DNA of 64,000 nt, from assembly GCF_001652725.1 (NCBI RefSeq), contig NZ_LWHJ01000031.1, forward strand, positions 245,161 to 309,160. Reading direction: 5' to 3'. How positions within the stretch are numbered: position 1 is the first letter of the stretch; each line of letters starts with the position of its first letter. The translations under genes were made by a program, and so were the position numbers. This DNA is from Pedobacter psychrophilus (lineage in GTDB: Bacteria > Bacteroidota > Bacteroidia > Sphingobacteriales > Sphingobacteriaceae). Positions 1-9,472 of this stretch are shown one piece after another. The notes beneath the pieces were generated by a model. That model worked only from the letters and a program-made list of their open reading frames with translations, was not told the DNA's origin and did not search any database.

Positions 1-618
1 AATAAAATTTCTTTCTTTATCTGTTAACCAAGGGTGTTTATCTGGTGTAGCCTTATTAATTACTAACCAAGGAATAATCCAAACTAAACCTAAACCAGCT
101 ATTAAGACAAAAGTAATTTTCCAACCAAATGCAACATAAAGTAAAACTATAATTGGTGCTGAAATTACAGACCCAAGAGAAGCGCCTGCACCAAAAATAC
201 CTTGTGCTAATGCTCTTTCTTTAGGTGGAAACCATTCTGCATTGCTTTTAGTTGCTCCTGGCCAATTTCCTGCTTCGCTAAAGCCTAGCATAAATCTAAA
301 AATGCTAAACGAAAATAAAGATCTGGCAAATGCATGTAAAGAAATTGAAATACTCCACCCTATAATTGATAAAGTCATTCCAATTCTCGTACCTACACTA
401 TCCATCAATTTACCGGTAAAAGTTTGCCCCAATGCATAAGCAATCATAAAAAAAGTGGTTATAACCGCCAAGGCACTTTTATTGTCAGCATCTGCAATGC
501 CAAATTCAGTATAAATGTATGGCCATAAAATATTGATAGCACTTCTATCCACATAATTAATAATGGTAGCTAAACCAATTAAAGATATAATCCACCATCT
601 TAAGCCTTTTATTTTCAT
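1..618 (-). CDS. MFS hexuronate-type transporter, C-terminal part outside the window
   Basis: This frame opens at the ATG at 618 and stays open to base 1, giving the first 206 residues of a multi-pass permease. The start is followed by a hydrophobic helix and the N-Y-V-D-R signature at residues 21-25. A second stretch, G-F-S-E-A-G-N-W-P-G followed by P-P-K-E-R-A-L-A-Q-G, is typical of the anion:cation symporter branch of MFS (ExuT, hexuronate/glucarate carriers). From family knowledge it should take up a hexuronate or related acid at the inner membrane. It lies 4 bp from the beta-helix gene and shares a strand with KdgF and PL17 genes, so I infer import of alginate- or pectin-derived monouronates. 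The exact substrate cannot be told from sequence. Confidence 0.85.
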   Translation of the reverse strand, partial: MKIKGLRWWIISLIGLATIINYVDRSAINILWPYIYTEFGIADADNKSALAVITTFFMIAYALGQTFTGKLMDSVGTRIGMTLSIIGWSISISLHAFARSLFSFSIFRFMLGFSEAGNWPGATKSNAEWFPPKERALAQGIFGAGASLGSVISAPIIVLLYVAFGWKITFVLIAGLGLVWIIPWLVINKATPDKHPWLTDKERNFI

Positions 619-622
619 AAAT

Positions 623-1642
623 CTATTTGCTTATTGTTGGAATGTTTGCTAAGCCACTCATTGCATTTTTTACCGTATTGCTGTTATAAATTAAGTTACC
701 AGTAGCTTCTCCTTTACTACTTTTTAACCTTACATTAAAGCCAAAACCTGCCGCTGAAACATCACTTATATTACTCTTAAAAATATTACCACAACCCCAT
801 CCTGCTACCGCACAATTAATTTGGTAACCATCTAATAAAACAGAAGGCTGCACATTATAACCTATATTGTTTTCTATTAAATAAGCGTTTCCTTTTACAT
901 CAATCCAACTATCAGCACTATTTGCACCAGTTATTCCTTGGCTGTTAAATGTATTTCCACTAATTAAACCTCCGGTGGTACCTTCTTTAATATCAATACA
1001 CTCTGCCGCTATATAAGGTCCAATTTTATTTTTTATCACTTTGTTAGAATCGCACCTGTCTGGTAGGCCATTAGATATTTTTGCCCAATTACTAACCGCA
1101 GTACCGATATAAATACCCTCTCCATAGTCGGGAGTTTTTAAACCGGTATAGGTTATTTCTGAATTTTGAATAATATTGTGTTTGCTAAAATTTCTAAAAT
1201 GCACTGCCTCTTCCCCTATTTGAGTAACAAAAATCCCATCTATTAAATTATAATTAGCCCCATCGGTTATTAAACCTTTTAAACCATTTTTTAAAGTAAT
1301 TCCTTTAATTTGCCAATAGTTTGCTTTTAGAGATAGAACGTAACCAGTTTCAATAGTACCAGCATCTAAAACAGCATTTTTAGACCCGATTAACACAATG
1401 GGCTTATTTTTATTTCCACTATTAGTAGCTTCGATCACAAATTTTCCTTCATAAATTCCGTCTTTTAAAAATATAGAATCACCAGCTTTTGCATATTTTA
1501 AAGCCATTTTTAATTGATTAGAATCAGAAACTATTATTTTATTCTTCTTATTTTGGATAAAACCAAAAAATAGCGAGCAAATTAAAACTAGAATGCTAAA
1601 AATAGTTAAGTTGTTAATTTTGGATATTGAAAATTTAATCAT
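623..1642 (-). CDS. right-handed beta-helix secreted protein, polysaccharide-lyase-like
   Basis: This 339-residue protein has an N-terminal hydrophobic segment (about residues 12-30) that should act as a signal or anchor. The rest is built of short repeats rich in N, G, I and V (for example N-x-I-x-x-N-x-I and G-x-Y-x-G patterns), typical of parallel beta-helix lyases. The opening A-x-x-G-D-S-I-F-L-K-D-G-I-Y-E-G segment resembles the first coils of pectate-lyase-fold and chondroitinase B-like proteins. I could not match catalytic residues of a named PL family, so the enzymatic role is inferred from context only: it sits between a hexuronate transporter (4 bp away) and a KdgF-like cupin (282 bp away). 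It could also be a non-catalytic glycan-binding helix. Confidence 0.65.
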   Translation of the reverse strand: MIKFSISKINNLTIFSILVLICSLFFGFIQNKKNKIIVSDSNQLKMALKYAKAGDSIFLKDGIYEGKFVIEATNSGNKNKPIVLIGSKNAVLDAGTIETGYVLSLKANYWQIKGITLKNGLKGLITDGANYNLIDGIFVTQIGEEAVHFRNFSKHNIIQNSEITYTGLKTPDYGEGIYIGTAVSNWAKISNGLPDRCDSNKVIKNKIGPYIAAECIDIKEGTTGGLISGNTFNSQGITGANSADSWIDVKGNAYLIENNIGYNVQPSVLLDGYQINCAVAGWGCGNIFKSNISDVSAAGFGFNVRLKSSKGEATGNLIYNSNTVKNAMSGLANIPTISK

Positions 1643-1924
1643 AATTAAATGGCTTGTAACTGTTACTACCTTTTTTGCTACTAATAAATAAGTGATTTAG
1701 TCAATAGCATTTTTAGTTTTTAATCTTTCCTATAACTGTTCTTTAAATAAACTAGGAATATTTTTGATCCTATTATTGTAAGATTATTGAAATCCGTAAG
1801 GTTCAGTTGTCAACCCAATTTTTCTGTTATTATTCATCCAATATTAGGAATAGAATTCATAATCAATAGACAACCTAAAAGTGATTTTTGAAATATCTAC
1901 GAGTCTCAAAAGATTTTAAAAAGT

Positions 1925-2263
1925 TTAACTTTTTAAAAAATCTTCTCTATGAGGAGTAAAAGCATCTATTAAAACACCCGGTTCTTTACATACGCAACCA
2001 TGTATAGAATGTGGCGGCACATAATAACCATCTCCTTTTTTTATAATTCTTACTTCTGCACCAATGGTCATTTCAAAAACCCCACTCTCTACATAAGTTA
2101 CCTGCGAATGATGGTGTTGATGTAAAACACCAACCGCTAACTCTTCAAATTTCGCCTTAACTAACATAATTTTATCATCATACCCATAAATCTGTCTTTT
2201 AATGCCATTTCCTAAATCTTCCCAAGGGGTTTCTTCTTCTATTTGAAATAAATTGCTTTGCAT
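1925..2263 (-). CDS. kdgF: KdgF-like cupin, unsaturated monouronate linearisation
   Basis: This is a single-domain 112-residue cupin. H48, H50, Q54 and H88 sit where the metal ligands of KdgF proteins are expected, with a glycine-rich turn (E59-S-G) after the first motif and G-D-G-Y-Y-V-P-P-H near residue 80. KdgF proteins speed the conversion of 4,5-unsaturated galacturonate or mannuronate/guluronate monomers to the linear ketouronate in the cytoplasm. The gene lies 6 bp downstream of the PL17 lyase on the same strand, which supplies exactly that kind of monomer, so co-transcription is very likely. There is no signal peptide. The family call is strong; the uronate epimer is inferred from PL17. 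Confidence 0.85.
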   Translation of the reverse strand: MQSNLFQIEEETPWEDLGNGIKRQIYGYDDKIMLVKAKFEELAVGVLHQHHHSQVTYVESGVFEMTIGAEVRIIKKGDGYYVPPHSIHGCVCKEPGVLIDAFTPHREDFLKS

Positions 2264-2269
2264 AGTGTT

Positions 2270-4405
2270 TTATCTAATATTTATATAATTATTTTTATTT
2301 TGATAATTGATTTGATAAATGTAAAGTTTATCCTTTGCTTTAAAGCTGATAGTTGTTTGGGTGATACTATCCTCAACTAGTTTTAAGTCAGTAATGATAC
2401 TTGATGCATCAGTTACTGTTTCTTTAACTGGATTTGTATTGCCATGCGTATCAGTAACGCTAATAAAGGTTTGATTTTTGAAGTCTGATTGAGATAAAAT
2501 AAAAGCCTTACCTTCTGCTAAATTTAAATCAGGATCATTAGCTCCAATGGAAACTAACTTTATTTTTAAAGGCTGATTAGAAGTAAAATGAGTAGTATAG
2601 AATCTGTTTTTGTTTAAAACACTTATAAATCCACTTGCTGATGATAATTTTTTATCTGCATTTAGCCATAAATGTTGATATCCAAAATCCGTTCCTAAAG
2701 CGGTTAAGTTGTTTCTTTGAGCAATGATTTTCTCAGACGTGTTTACAATTTTACCTTGGTACCAAAAAGGTAAATCATATTGATGTGGCTTATCTGCAAT
2801 AACTTTAAAAACGTCAATCAATAAAGGTTTTTCTGTTTCATCAATTTTAAGCAAAGCCGATGTTCTAATTAATGATATATTTTCATAAGCATGATCCTCT
2901 TTTGCACTAACTACTTTTAATTTTGGGGTATTATTAAAGTAAAGTAATGTTGGGTGGTTACTTTCTGCTAAGGATAATTGCGCTTGATATTGTGAGGTTT
3001 GATCTACAACTAAGGTATTATGAGCAACAGTTTGCTTAGCCCATGTCTGGTTTTCTGGCAGATAATTACCACCACCTTTGGTATCAATATTTAAAAATCT
3101 AGCTGAGCCATAATCATAAAAATGCTCAGTTCCGTTATCATAAAAAAGCAAATTCAACCTATCAAAATGACCATGACCCATACCTTGAGAGCTTGCTTTT
3201 AAAACTAAACATTGTTGATCTATATTTTGTCCGAAGCGTAAAACGCCTATTCCTCCTTCATCTCCTTTAGCACCATCCTTAATCCATAATGTTTGATAAT
3301 TAAATGGTACAGCTTTGTTTTGAGCTATTGCTAAGGCAACTTTTAAACCAGCATCAGAAATGATAACCTTATTTTGTTGCTGTACAATATCTAACAAATC
3401 TGCATCGGGTTTTATATCTGCGTAAGCCAAATTACTACCGTAAACCAACTCTATTGATTCAAATGTTTTATCCCTTATAGCATCATTAATAGGAAAAAAC
3501 ACTTTATTGGTATAAGTGGTTTGTAAAGAAGTATGTATGGCCTTTGCCAATAATTCATCTCGGTACTTAAATATATTTAGCTCGGGCTGATAGTTTTGTA
3601 TCGCTTTGGCGAAAAGGATAAAAGGCAGCAGTGCATATCTTTGATAATATGGACCTTCCATATAATATCCATCAGGAGAGAATAACTTATTAATTTGAGC
3701 TAGATAACCCGTTTTACCGTCTAAATTAGACCCGTAAATTGCTTTTTTAACATATACAGGTTTGTTTAATACATAACCAGTAATACCAACTGCGGCTAAA
3801 TTCCATGTACCATGGTTGTGAATTTTATCAAAAACAACTTTTCTATCCTCTGTAAAAAATTTTAAAATAGGAATAAACAATTCATTTTCGATTTTATCTC
3901 TCTCTGTCTTATTTAATGTATCATAGACTAAATCATAAGCTTGTATTGCATAAATTTGCCATACATAATCATTTAAACTTTGCCAAAATATTTTGCCAGC
4001 ATCATCCAATGATTTTGACTTAGGGTGGTTTGGCCAATTTTGGTATTTACCAGCATAATCCAAAAGCATTGTTTTAACATAATCTGCATACTTTTTTTCG
4101 CTTGTAATTTGATAAACTGTGGCGCAATTTAAAAGTGAGGTATAGTTTCTTTTATGTTGCTCATGAGTATATCCTCCGCCTCCATCTACTGGTTTTGGAA
4201 CATTTATAGTAGTTGATAATGCTTCATCAGCATCAGCTTTTAAAGCTAAATAAGAAGTTTTTAAAATAGGCAAACTGTCACAACCTTTTCTAATTGCTAC
4301 AATATTTACTTTAGTTAACATTAAACTTGGGTGTTGTTGCGCAACCACATTGGCACCAAAAAATAGAAAGAAAATTATAAAATTAATTTTAATGATGTTT
4401 TGCAT
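2270..4405 (-). CDS. PL17 oligoalginate lyase (exolytic)
   Basis: I take the ATG at 4405 (711 residues), which starts with a clear signal peptide ending near V-V-A-Q; a longer frame from 4477 would overlap the upstream esterase gene and hide that signal. An N-terminal (alpha/alpha) toroid is followed by a beta-sandwich. Catalytic-type residues match the PL17 enzyme Alg17C: N197-H198 in K-I-H-N-H-G-T-W, tyrosines in Y-M-E-G-P-Y-Y-Q-R-Y (about 248-257), and H411/H413 in G-H-G-H-F-D-R. PL17 enzymes cut oligoalginate exolytically to unsaturated monouronate in the periplasm. The gene follows the esterase by 22 bp and precedes kdgF by 6 bp, forming a tight alginate operon. Heparinase II/III relatives share the fold, but the motif set favours PL17. 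Confidence 0.88.
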   Translation of the reverse strand: MQNIIKINFIIFFLFFGANVVAQQHPSLMLTKVNIVAIRKGCDSLPILKTSYLALKADADEALSTTINVPKPVDGGGGYTHEQHKRNYTSLLNCATVYQITSEKKYADYVKTMLLDYAGKYQNWPNHPKSKSLDDAGKIFWQSLNDYVWQIYAIQAYDLVYDTLNKTERDKIENELFIPILKFFTEDRKVVFDKIHNHGTWNLAAVGITGYVLNKPVYVKKAIYGSNLDGKTGYLAQINKLFSPDGYYMEGPYYQRYALLPFILFAKAIQNYQPELNIFKYRDELLAKAIHTSLQTTYTNKVFFPINDAIRDKTFESIELVYGSNLAYADIKPDADLLDIVQQQNKVIISDAGLKVALAIAQNKAVPFNYQTLWIKDGAKGDEGGIGVLRFGQNIDQQCLVLKASSQGMGHGHFDRLNLLFYDNGTEHFYDYGSARFLNIDTKGGGNYLPENQTWAKQTVAHNTLVVDQTSQYQAQLSLAESNHPTLLYFNNTPKLKVVSAKEDHAYENISLIRTSALLKIDETEKPLLIDVFKVIADKPHQYDLPFWYQGKIVNTSEKIIAQRNNLTALGTDFGYQHLWLNADKKLSSASGFISVLNKNRFYTTHFTSNQPLKIKLVSIGANDPDLNLAEGKAFILSQSDFKNQTFISVTDTHGNTNPVKETVTDASSIITDLKLVEDSITQTTISFKAKDKLYIYQINYQNKNNYINIR

Positions 4406-4427
4406 CCTAATAAAAATCAGCGTAAAA

Positions 4428-5318
4428 TCATTTCTTAAAAGCATCCAAACTGTAAATAAATTCCAAAATAGCTTCATTTACTTCTGCATTTTGCTCACTT
4501 GTGAATTTGCCATGCAAACCACCTGGAATAATCATCATCTCGTTCTTAACACTAACCTCATCTAATCTTTTTTTCAAATCATACGATTGTTGAATGGGTA
4601 CTGTTGGATCGGCATCGCCATGCACTATAAATATAGGCGGACTATCCTTTTTAACTATATAAATTGGAGAAACAGATTCTATGAAAGATTGATCAGCTAC
4701 TTTATTTCCAAGCCATTTTTTCTCAGACCCTGATCTAAAGCTTCCATATCTTTTATCGCCTACATCAACAATTCCGTATTTATCTATTATGGCTGCTACT
4801 TTTACACTTTTTTCACCTGCACAATTGGTATCAAACCTATTATCGTTAGCCAATAAACCGCCCATCAATGCTAAATGACCACCAGCCGAACCACCCATAA
4901 TTACAATTTTATTAACATCGATATTTAAAGTTTTGGCATTTTTTATCAAATAAATTAAAGCGCATCTAGTATCTTCAATTGCTGCAGGAGCCGCAGCTTG
5001 CCCACTTAATCGGTAAGCAATATTTGCCACCAAAAATCCTTTATTAAAATAACTGTTAAAACCTCCTTGAGTATCTTTTGTCCCCGAACTCCAGCCACCT
5101 CCATGTATATTAATAATGGCAGGTGATAGCCCTTTACTTTTAGGAGGAAGATATAAATCCATTTTACCTTCCCAATTTGGCGCAGTTGTATAAACCAAAT
5201 TTAACTGACTTGAATATCCGACAGGAAAGGTTACTTTTTTAATTTGTTCAGGTGCATCCTGGGCCCAAATACTTGTATTAATTGTTATCAATAAACAAAT
5301 TGTGATTAAATTTTTCAT
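4428..5318 (-). CDS. secreted alpha/beta hydrolase, acetylesterase-like
   Basis: This 296-residue protein has a signal peptide (cleavage near A-Q at 19-20). It has the oxyanion motif H-G-G-G at 72-75, a nucleophile S144 in G-G-S-A-G-G, a probable acid D237 in H-G-D-A-D-P-T-V-P and H269 as the histidine. This arrangement is that of the BD-FAE/Aes carbohydrate esterase group. It probably removes acetyl or similar acyl groups from a polysaccharide in the periplasm. The next gene downstream, 22 bp away, is the PL17 lyase, so deacetylation of an acetylated uronate polymer is a reasonable inference. The alternative is a general lipase/esterase. Its upstream neighbour, a T9SS protein, is 32 bp away. 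Confidence 0.82.
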   Translation of the reverse strand: MKNLITICLLITINTSIWAQDAPEQIKKVTFPVGYSSQLNLVYTTAPNWEGKMDLYLPPKSKGLSPAIINIHGGGWSSGTKDTQGGFNSYFNKGFLVANIAYRLSGQAAAPAAIEDTRCALIYLIKNAKTLNIDVNKIVIMGGSAGGHLALMGGLLANDNRFDTNCAGEKSVKVAAIIDKYGIVDVGDKRYGSFRSGSEKKWLGNKVADQSFIESVSPIYIVKKDSPPIFIVHGDADPTVPIQQSYDLKKRLDEVSVKNEMMIIPGGLHGKFTSEQNAEVNEAILEFIYSLDAFKK

Positions 5319-5350
5319 TTTCTACTGCTTTATATGTTTGACTAAAAAAA

Positions 5351-8275
5351 TTATCTAATAAACTTCTTTTTTAATAATTGCAAATCGTCGCTATACGTTG
5401 CAATAAGAACACCTTTATCTGCATTTAACATACTAATTACAAAGTCATTATTTCCCTTATTTAAAGTTACCGCTTGCTGAAAAACCTTTCTTCCGTTTAG
5501 GTCATAAATAGCCAATTGCCCTGATGAAGCTTGCTCTAAAGAAATATTAATATTTAAATTAGTTGAGTGTGGTATAGAAAAAACATGAATAGTGCTATTA
5601 ATGAAACCTGTATTTACCGAAACTGGATTGGATAACGAAGTTTTACCATCAAAATCAACCTGACTTAATTGATAATAATTTATGCCAGATGCTGGGCTTT
5701 TATCAATAAAATAATAAGCTAATGATGCACTGCTATTACCTGATCCATTCACTTTACCAATATTTAAAAACTGAACACCATCTGTTGATCTTTGTATATC
5801 AAAATGAGAATTATTTTTTTCTGATAAGGTATTCCATTTCAACTGAACACCTGAAGCTTGTTTTTGAGCTGTAAATGACGTTAACGAAACGGGTAAAGTT
5901 GTTAAATAGGTGATTTTAATTTGACCATTTGCACCAACACCCCCAACTTTAGAATTACCAGAAGAATATCCACCGCTGCCGCCTCCACCTGGGGCTACGC
6001 CAGCAATACCTAAAGCTTCTACTGCTAAGGCATCCCCTCCAGAACCTCCATTTGCACCATCTCCTCCGGCTCCGCTATTTGAAGCAAAAACACCGTCATT
6101 TCCATCTACACCTTTAGTAATAATTGAACCACCTGCATCTAAATCTAAACTGACTAAAGCTGTTGCTGTTCCATTAATTCCATTTCCAATAATTGCAACA
6201 GTTGGTACGCTTGTATAGCCTGAACCTTGACTTAATGCAGTAATAAAACTTAATGCACCAGATGATATTGATATTTTTGAAGTAACACCATTACCACCCC
6301 CACCTGAAATAGTTGCAGTAGGTGTTCCTGAATAACCGCTACCCACATTTGCTATAGATATACCATAAATTCCTCCCAAAATACCACCTACGCCGCCTCC
6401 GTTATGAGAATTTGCCCCAGTTCCTGCTGCACCACCAGAAGCAGTAACGGCTGTAATAGATGGACCAGAAAATTCAGTTTTACCACCTTGTTTACCACTG
6501 CAATTTGCAGATAATGTTGCTCCAGCAACTCCACCAATACCTACAGTAATTGTATAAACTACGCCCGGAGTTACGCTTACAACATTTTTTACGTAAGATC
6601 CACCTCCACCTCCGCCTCCTGCTCTTCCTAACGTTCCCGTAGCTGTGCCGCCACTTCCACCCGCTCCCCAACATTCTACTTCTACAGAATTCACACCAGA
6701 TGGGCAAGTCCATGTAGTTGAACTATTAAAAATTAAATCAGAACTAACAGGTAATGAAGCTGATAGTAAACGTTCGTTAAGCTGAGCCTTAAATAAGCTC
6801 GGAATTGCAACAATATTTATCCCATTAGATTCTACTATTCCTAAAGGCTCCGTAGTCATATCGCCAACATTGGTTATTGTACCGATAAAACCTACAGACC
6901 AATTCACATGGTCTCCTTGTGGATCTTGAATAGCCATTCTATTTCCTTTACAATTCCAATACATGATTTGGCTACCCGCCCATCCATGTCCGGAACCCGA
7001 AACGGTTCTGTTTTGTACATTCATATTTCCGTTTCCGGTGATTTTATCAAAAAGAATTCCTGTAGCCCAACGGTGATGTGGACCAATATCATTAATCTGT
7101 TGCGTAGCATTACAATTATAGAAAACGTTAGGCCCAGCGGTTCTGCTTCCATTTACATAATCATGTCTTCCATTTCTTGTAACACAATTTTGCACTAAAG
7201 ATCGTTGTCCGGTAATTTCAAAAGAATATCTTCTTCCACCATCAATTGTTGATTTTGCATCTAGCATTTTGCAAGCATCAACAGTAATGAAACTTGCCTT
7301 AGATTGGATTTCTACAGCCGAATATCCAAAATAATAAACGTCGATATTTTTAGCCCATGAATTCGTAATATTATTAAACACAATAGCTGACCATCCATGA
7401 TTTTCATCTGTAGAAGAAGCATAAGTAGAAGAGATTTTCATATACTCTATACCACATTTCTCTATTCTATAATCATTAAATTTCATTAACTCGGCAGTAG
7501 CATAAGTTGGATCAATCATATCCATTACAGGTGCGTCTAAAGTGATAAGATTCCCACTTACAGCAACAACTTTTCTTTCGTAATAAATATCATAATCAGC
7601 GGCTTGCCAATTTGTCGTTGTTCCGTCTGCACCAGGCAAAGTGGTCAAAATATCCATCTTTAATAAGCTTATCCAAGCTTGATTAGGAATTCTGTGAAAA
7701 AAGACTTTATCATTAACAGTAAAGGTATGACCAGCTACAACCGTTACCTGTTTTGTGCCAATAGGCACATAGGTATCAGTTATTGCTTTAATGCTTGAAC
7801 TTGATATTCCAGTACTTAAGGCTCCTTTGAAATTTATTAAATCAAATTGTGAAGTTTTAGTGGCTATAAGATGTGTTCCGCTTCCTTCTCCTCTTAAAAC
7901 TATACCACTTGCTGTTATATTGATTGCATCGCTGATATTATAGGTTCCCGCTTTGAATAAAATTGCACCTCTAAATCCATTAGCATCTATAGGCATTGCT
8001 GCTACATCATTTATAGCTGATTGGATGTTGCTTAAATTATCGCCAACAATTGCATTAACAGTTTTTACTACTTGAATAGTTGGTATAATGGATTCACTAT
8101 TTTTATAACCAATACCACTATAATCTGGCACTTTATTACCTTTTGCATCAGCATTGTAAACTAATTTTCCTTGGCCATCCAAAGAAACTAATGATGATGT
8201 CTGTGCATAATTAAAAGACAGAGTGCTTATTGTAATCACAATACATAATAGCAAACTTTTAAAAATCTGTTTCAT
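5351..8275 (-). CDS. T9SS-exported beta-helix protein with glycine-rich module
   Basis: A 974-residue three-part protein. After a signal peptide (about 1-24) comes a pectate-lyase-superfamily beta-helix (about 60-510) with an H-H-R-W-A-T-G motif and a Q-N-R...G-H-G-W-A-G segment. Then a glycine-rich module (about 518-793) begins with W-x-C-P-x-G-V and contains two G-S-G-Y-(S/T)-x-x-P-T repeats. The last 181 residues form the usual L-P-V-S-L-T-x-F domain and a T9SS type A sorting tail ending K-K-K-F-I-R. It should be exported across the outer membrane and attached to the surface or released. Its place inside the alginate locus suggests a lyase or glycan-binding job, but I cannot name the PL family. 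The glycine-rich and C-terminal parts are shared with the gene at 9473-10954. Confidence 0.75.
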   Translation of the reverse strand: MKQIFKSLLLCIVITISTLSFNYAQTSSLVSLDGQGKLVYNADAKGNKVPDYSGIGYKNSESIIPTIQVVKTVNAIVGDNLSNIQSAINDVAAMPIDANGFRGAILFKAGTYNISDAINITASGIVLRGEGSGTHLIATKTSQFDLINFKGALSTGISSSSIKAITDTYVPIGTKQVTVVAGHTFTVNDKVFFHRIPNQAWISLLKMDILTTLPGADGTTTNWQAADYDIYYERKVVAVSGNLITLDAPVMDMIDPTYATAELMKFNDYRIEKCGIEYMKISSTYASSTDENHGWSAIVFNNITNSWAKNIDVYYFGYSAVEIQSKASFITVDACKMLDAKSTIDGGRRYSFEITGQRSLVQNCVTRNGRHDYVNGSRTAGPNVFYNCNATQQINDIGPHHRWATGILFDKITGNGNMNVQNRTVSGSGHGWAGSQIMYWNCKGNRMAIQDPQGDHVNWSVGFIGTITNVGDMTTEPLGIVESNGINIVAIPSLFKAQLNERLLSASLPVSSDLIFNSSTTWTCPSGVNSVEVECWGAGGSGGTATGTLGRAGGGGGGGSYVKNVVSVTPGVVYTITVGIGGVAGATLSANCSGKQGGKTEFSGPSITAVTASGGAAGTGANSHNGGGVGGILGGIYGISIANVGSGYSGTPTATISGGGGNGVTSKISISSGALSFITALSQGSGYTSVPTVAIIGNGINGTATALVSLDLDAGGSIITKGVDGNDGVFASNSGAGGDGANGGSGGDALAVEALGIAGVAPGGGGSGGYSSGNSKVGGVGANGQIKITYLTTLPVSLTSFTAQKQASGVQLKWNTLSEKNNSHFDIQRSTDGVQFLNIGKVNGSGNSSASLAYYFIDKSPASGINYYQLSQVDFDGKTSLSNPVSVNTGFINSTIHVFSIPHSTNLNINISLEQASSGQLAIYDLNGRKVFQQAVTLNKGNNDFVISMLNADKGVLIATYSDDLQLLKKKFIR

Positions 8276-8291
8276 ATTTTAGATGAGAATT

Positions 8292-9368
8292 TTAATCAAC
8301 TTTTAGGGTTTGAGAAATATAATCTGCTGAATTAAATTTTGTATCACCCATTTGTGAAGTAGTAATTACAGTTGTACCTGCTCCAACTATATGAATTTTT
8401 CCGTCCAGGATTGTAGCTACCGTAGAATTAGAACTATTGTATAAAACCTTTAAACCAGAACTGGCTTTTGCTTTTGGATCAAAATCTAAATCGTTTATTT
8501 TTTTTACCGATAAAGCATCGAAAGTTATTTTTTGCGTTTGCTTTGGCTTGGTTGTTTTTGAATTTATAGACTGATAATAATTATATGGCAAGTCAAATTC
8601 ACATCCTTCGGAGATTAGAAAATCTATAACTTTTATAAACTGATTTAATTCTTCTGCTTTCCAAAATTTTGGATGGCCTTGTAAAACCATATAATCTGTA
8701 TAAGAACCTTTTTTGCTATTGTAGTTTTTAACAAAGGCCTCATAATCTGGCTTACCTGTGGCTATTTCCATATTTACCCTATTCTCCAGATTTAAAATTC
8801 CTGATTGAGAATCTGCGGCTGGTTTATTAAACATGGTAATCTTATAATTTGGATTTTCTGAAATTACTGTATTTGTAGTAGCATCATTGTGATTGAATGG
8901 AGCACCAAAAGAATGCATTTGAAGCCTAAATAAATCTTTCATTAATTTATCTGCTTGTTCAAAATGAGCTTTTTGATAATCGTAATTTTTCCCATCAAAT
9001 TCTGGATTAATATGATCTAAACCATGATGCCAAACCTCAAAGAGTTGCTCTCCTTTATTATTTTTCGCATTAAGGTAAGGTGCATAAACACTCAATGCAG
9101 ACTCATCGCATCTAATGGCAATAAAACCAATTGCGGCTTTAATTTTTTTGCTCAACAAATAGTCCATTGTTGGTGTGGCAGCACTATTTCCATTCTTTGC
9201 ATCAAAATCATCCAGCTTTAAAAAAATCTTAAGTTTATTTTTTTCTAACTTATTTTTAAAAAGCACTGTATGAGATTTTAAAAAAAAATTATCCCTTTTA
9301 ATTCCAAAATTGGCATTAGCAATAATTGAAGCAATCAATAAAGAACAAAGTGCAACTAATTTTTTCAT
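8292..9368 (-). CDS. secreted polysaccharide-deacetylase-fold protein with Ig-like tail
   Basis: This 358-residue protein has a signal peptide ending around A-N-A-N (17-20). A predicted NodB-like barrel carries D53-D54 in K-L-D-D-F and H115/H119 in W-H-H-G-L-D-H, the positions of the catalytic Asp and the metal-binding HxxxH of polysaccharide deacetylases. The last 80 residues resemble a bacterial Ig/MBG-type beta domain with a G-A-G-T-T-V-I-T motif. It probably acts on an N- or O-acetylated sugar in the periplasm, but related Bacteroidota proteins are often annotated only as deacetylase-like. It sits between two genes encoding glycine-rich T9SS proteins (16 and 104 bp away), which suggests one transcript. 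Substrate unknown. Confidence 0.65.
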   Translation of the reverse strand: MKKLVALCSLLIASIIANANFGIKRDNFFLKSHTVLFKNKLEKNKLKIFLKLDDFDAKNGNSAATPTMDYLLSKKIKAAIGFIAIRCDESALSVYAPYLNAKNNKGEQLFEVWHHGLDHINPEFDGKNYDYQKAHFEQADKLMKDLFRLQMHSFGAPFNHNDATTNTVISENPNYKITMFNKPAADSQSGILNLENRVNMEIATGKPDYEAFVKNYNSKKGSYTDYMVLQGHPKFWKAEELNQFIKVIDFLISEGCEFDLPYNYYQSINSKTTKPKQTQKITFDALSVKKINDLDFDPKAKASSGLKVLYNSSNSTVATILDGKIHIVGAGTTVITTSQMGDTKFNSADYISQTLKVD

Positions 9369-9472
9369 CTTAAATTTGAGGTAGTAAATTTTGAATTAGA
9401 AAAACTGGTAGATATAATTCTATCTACCAGTTAATCGCTAAATCATTTTTCTTTAAATAATTATTAAGTATG

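Noticed and set aside
4406..4477. Longer N-terminus for the PL17 lyase
   Set aside because: It would run into the esterase gene and bury the signal peptide; the ATG at 4405 gives a normal signal.
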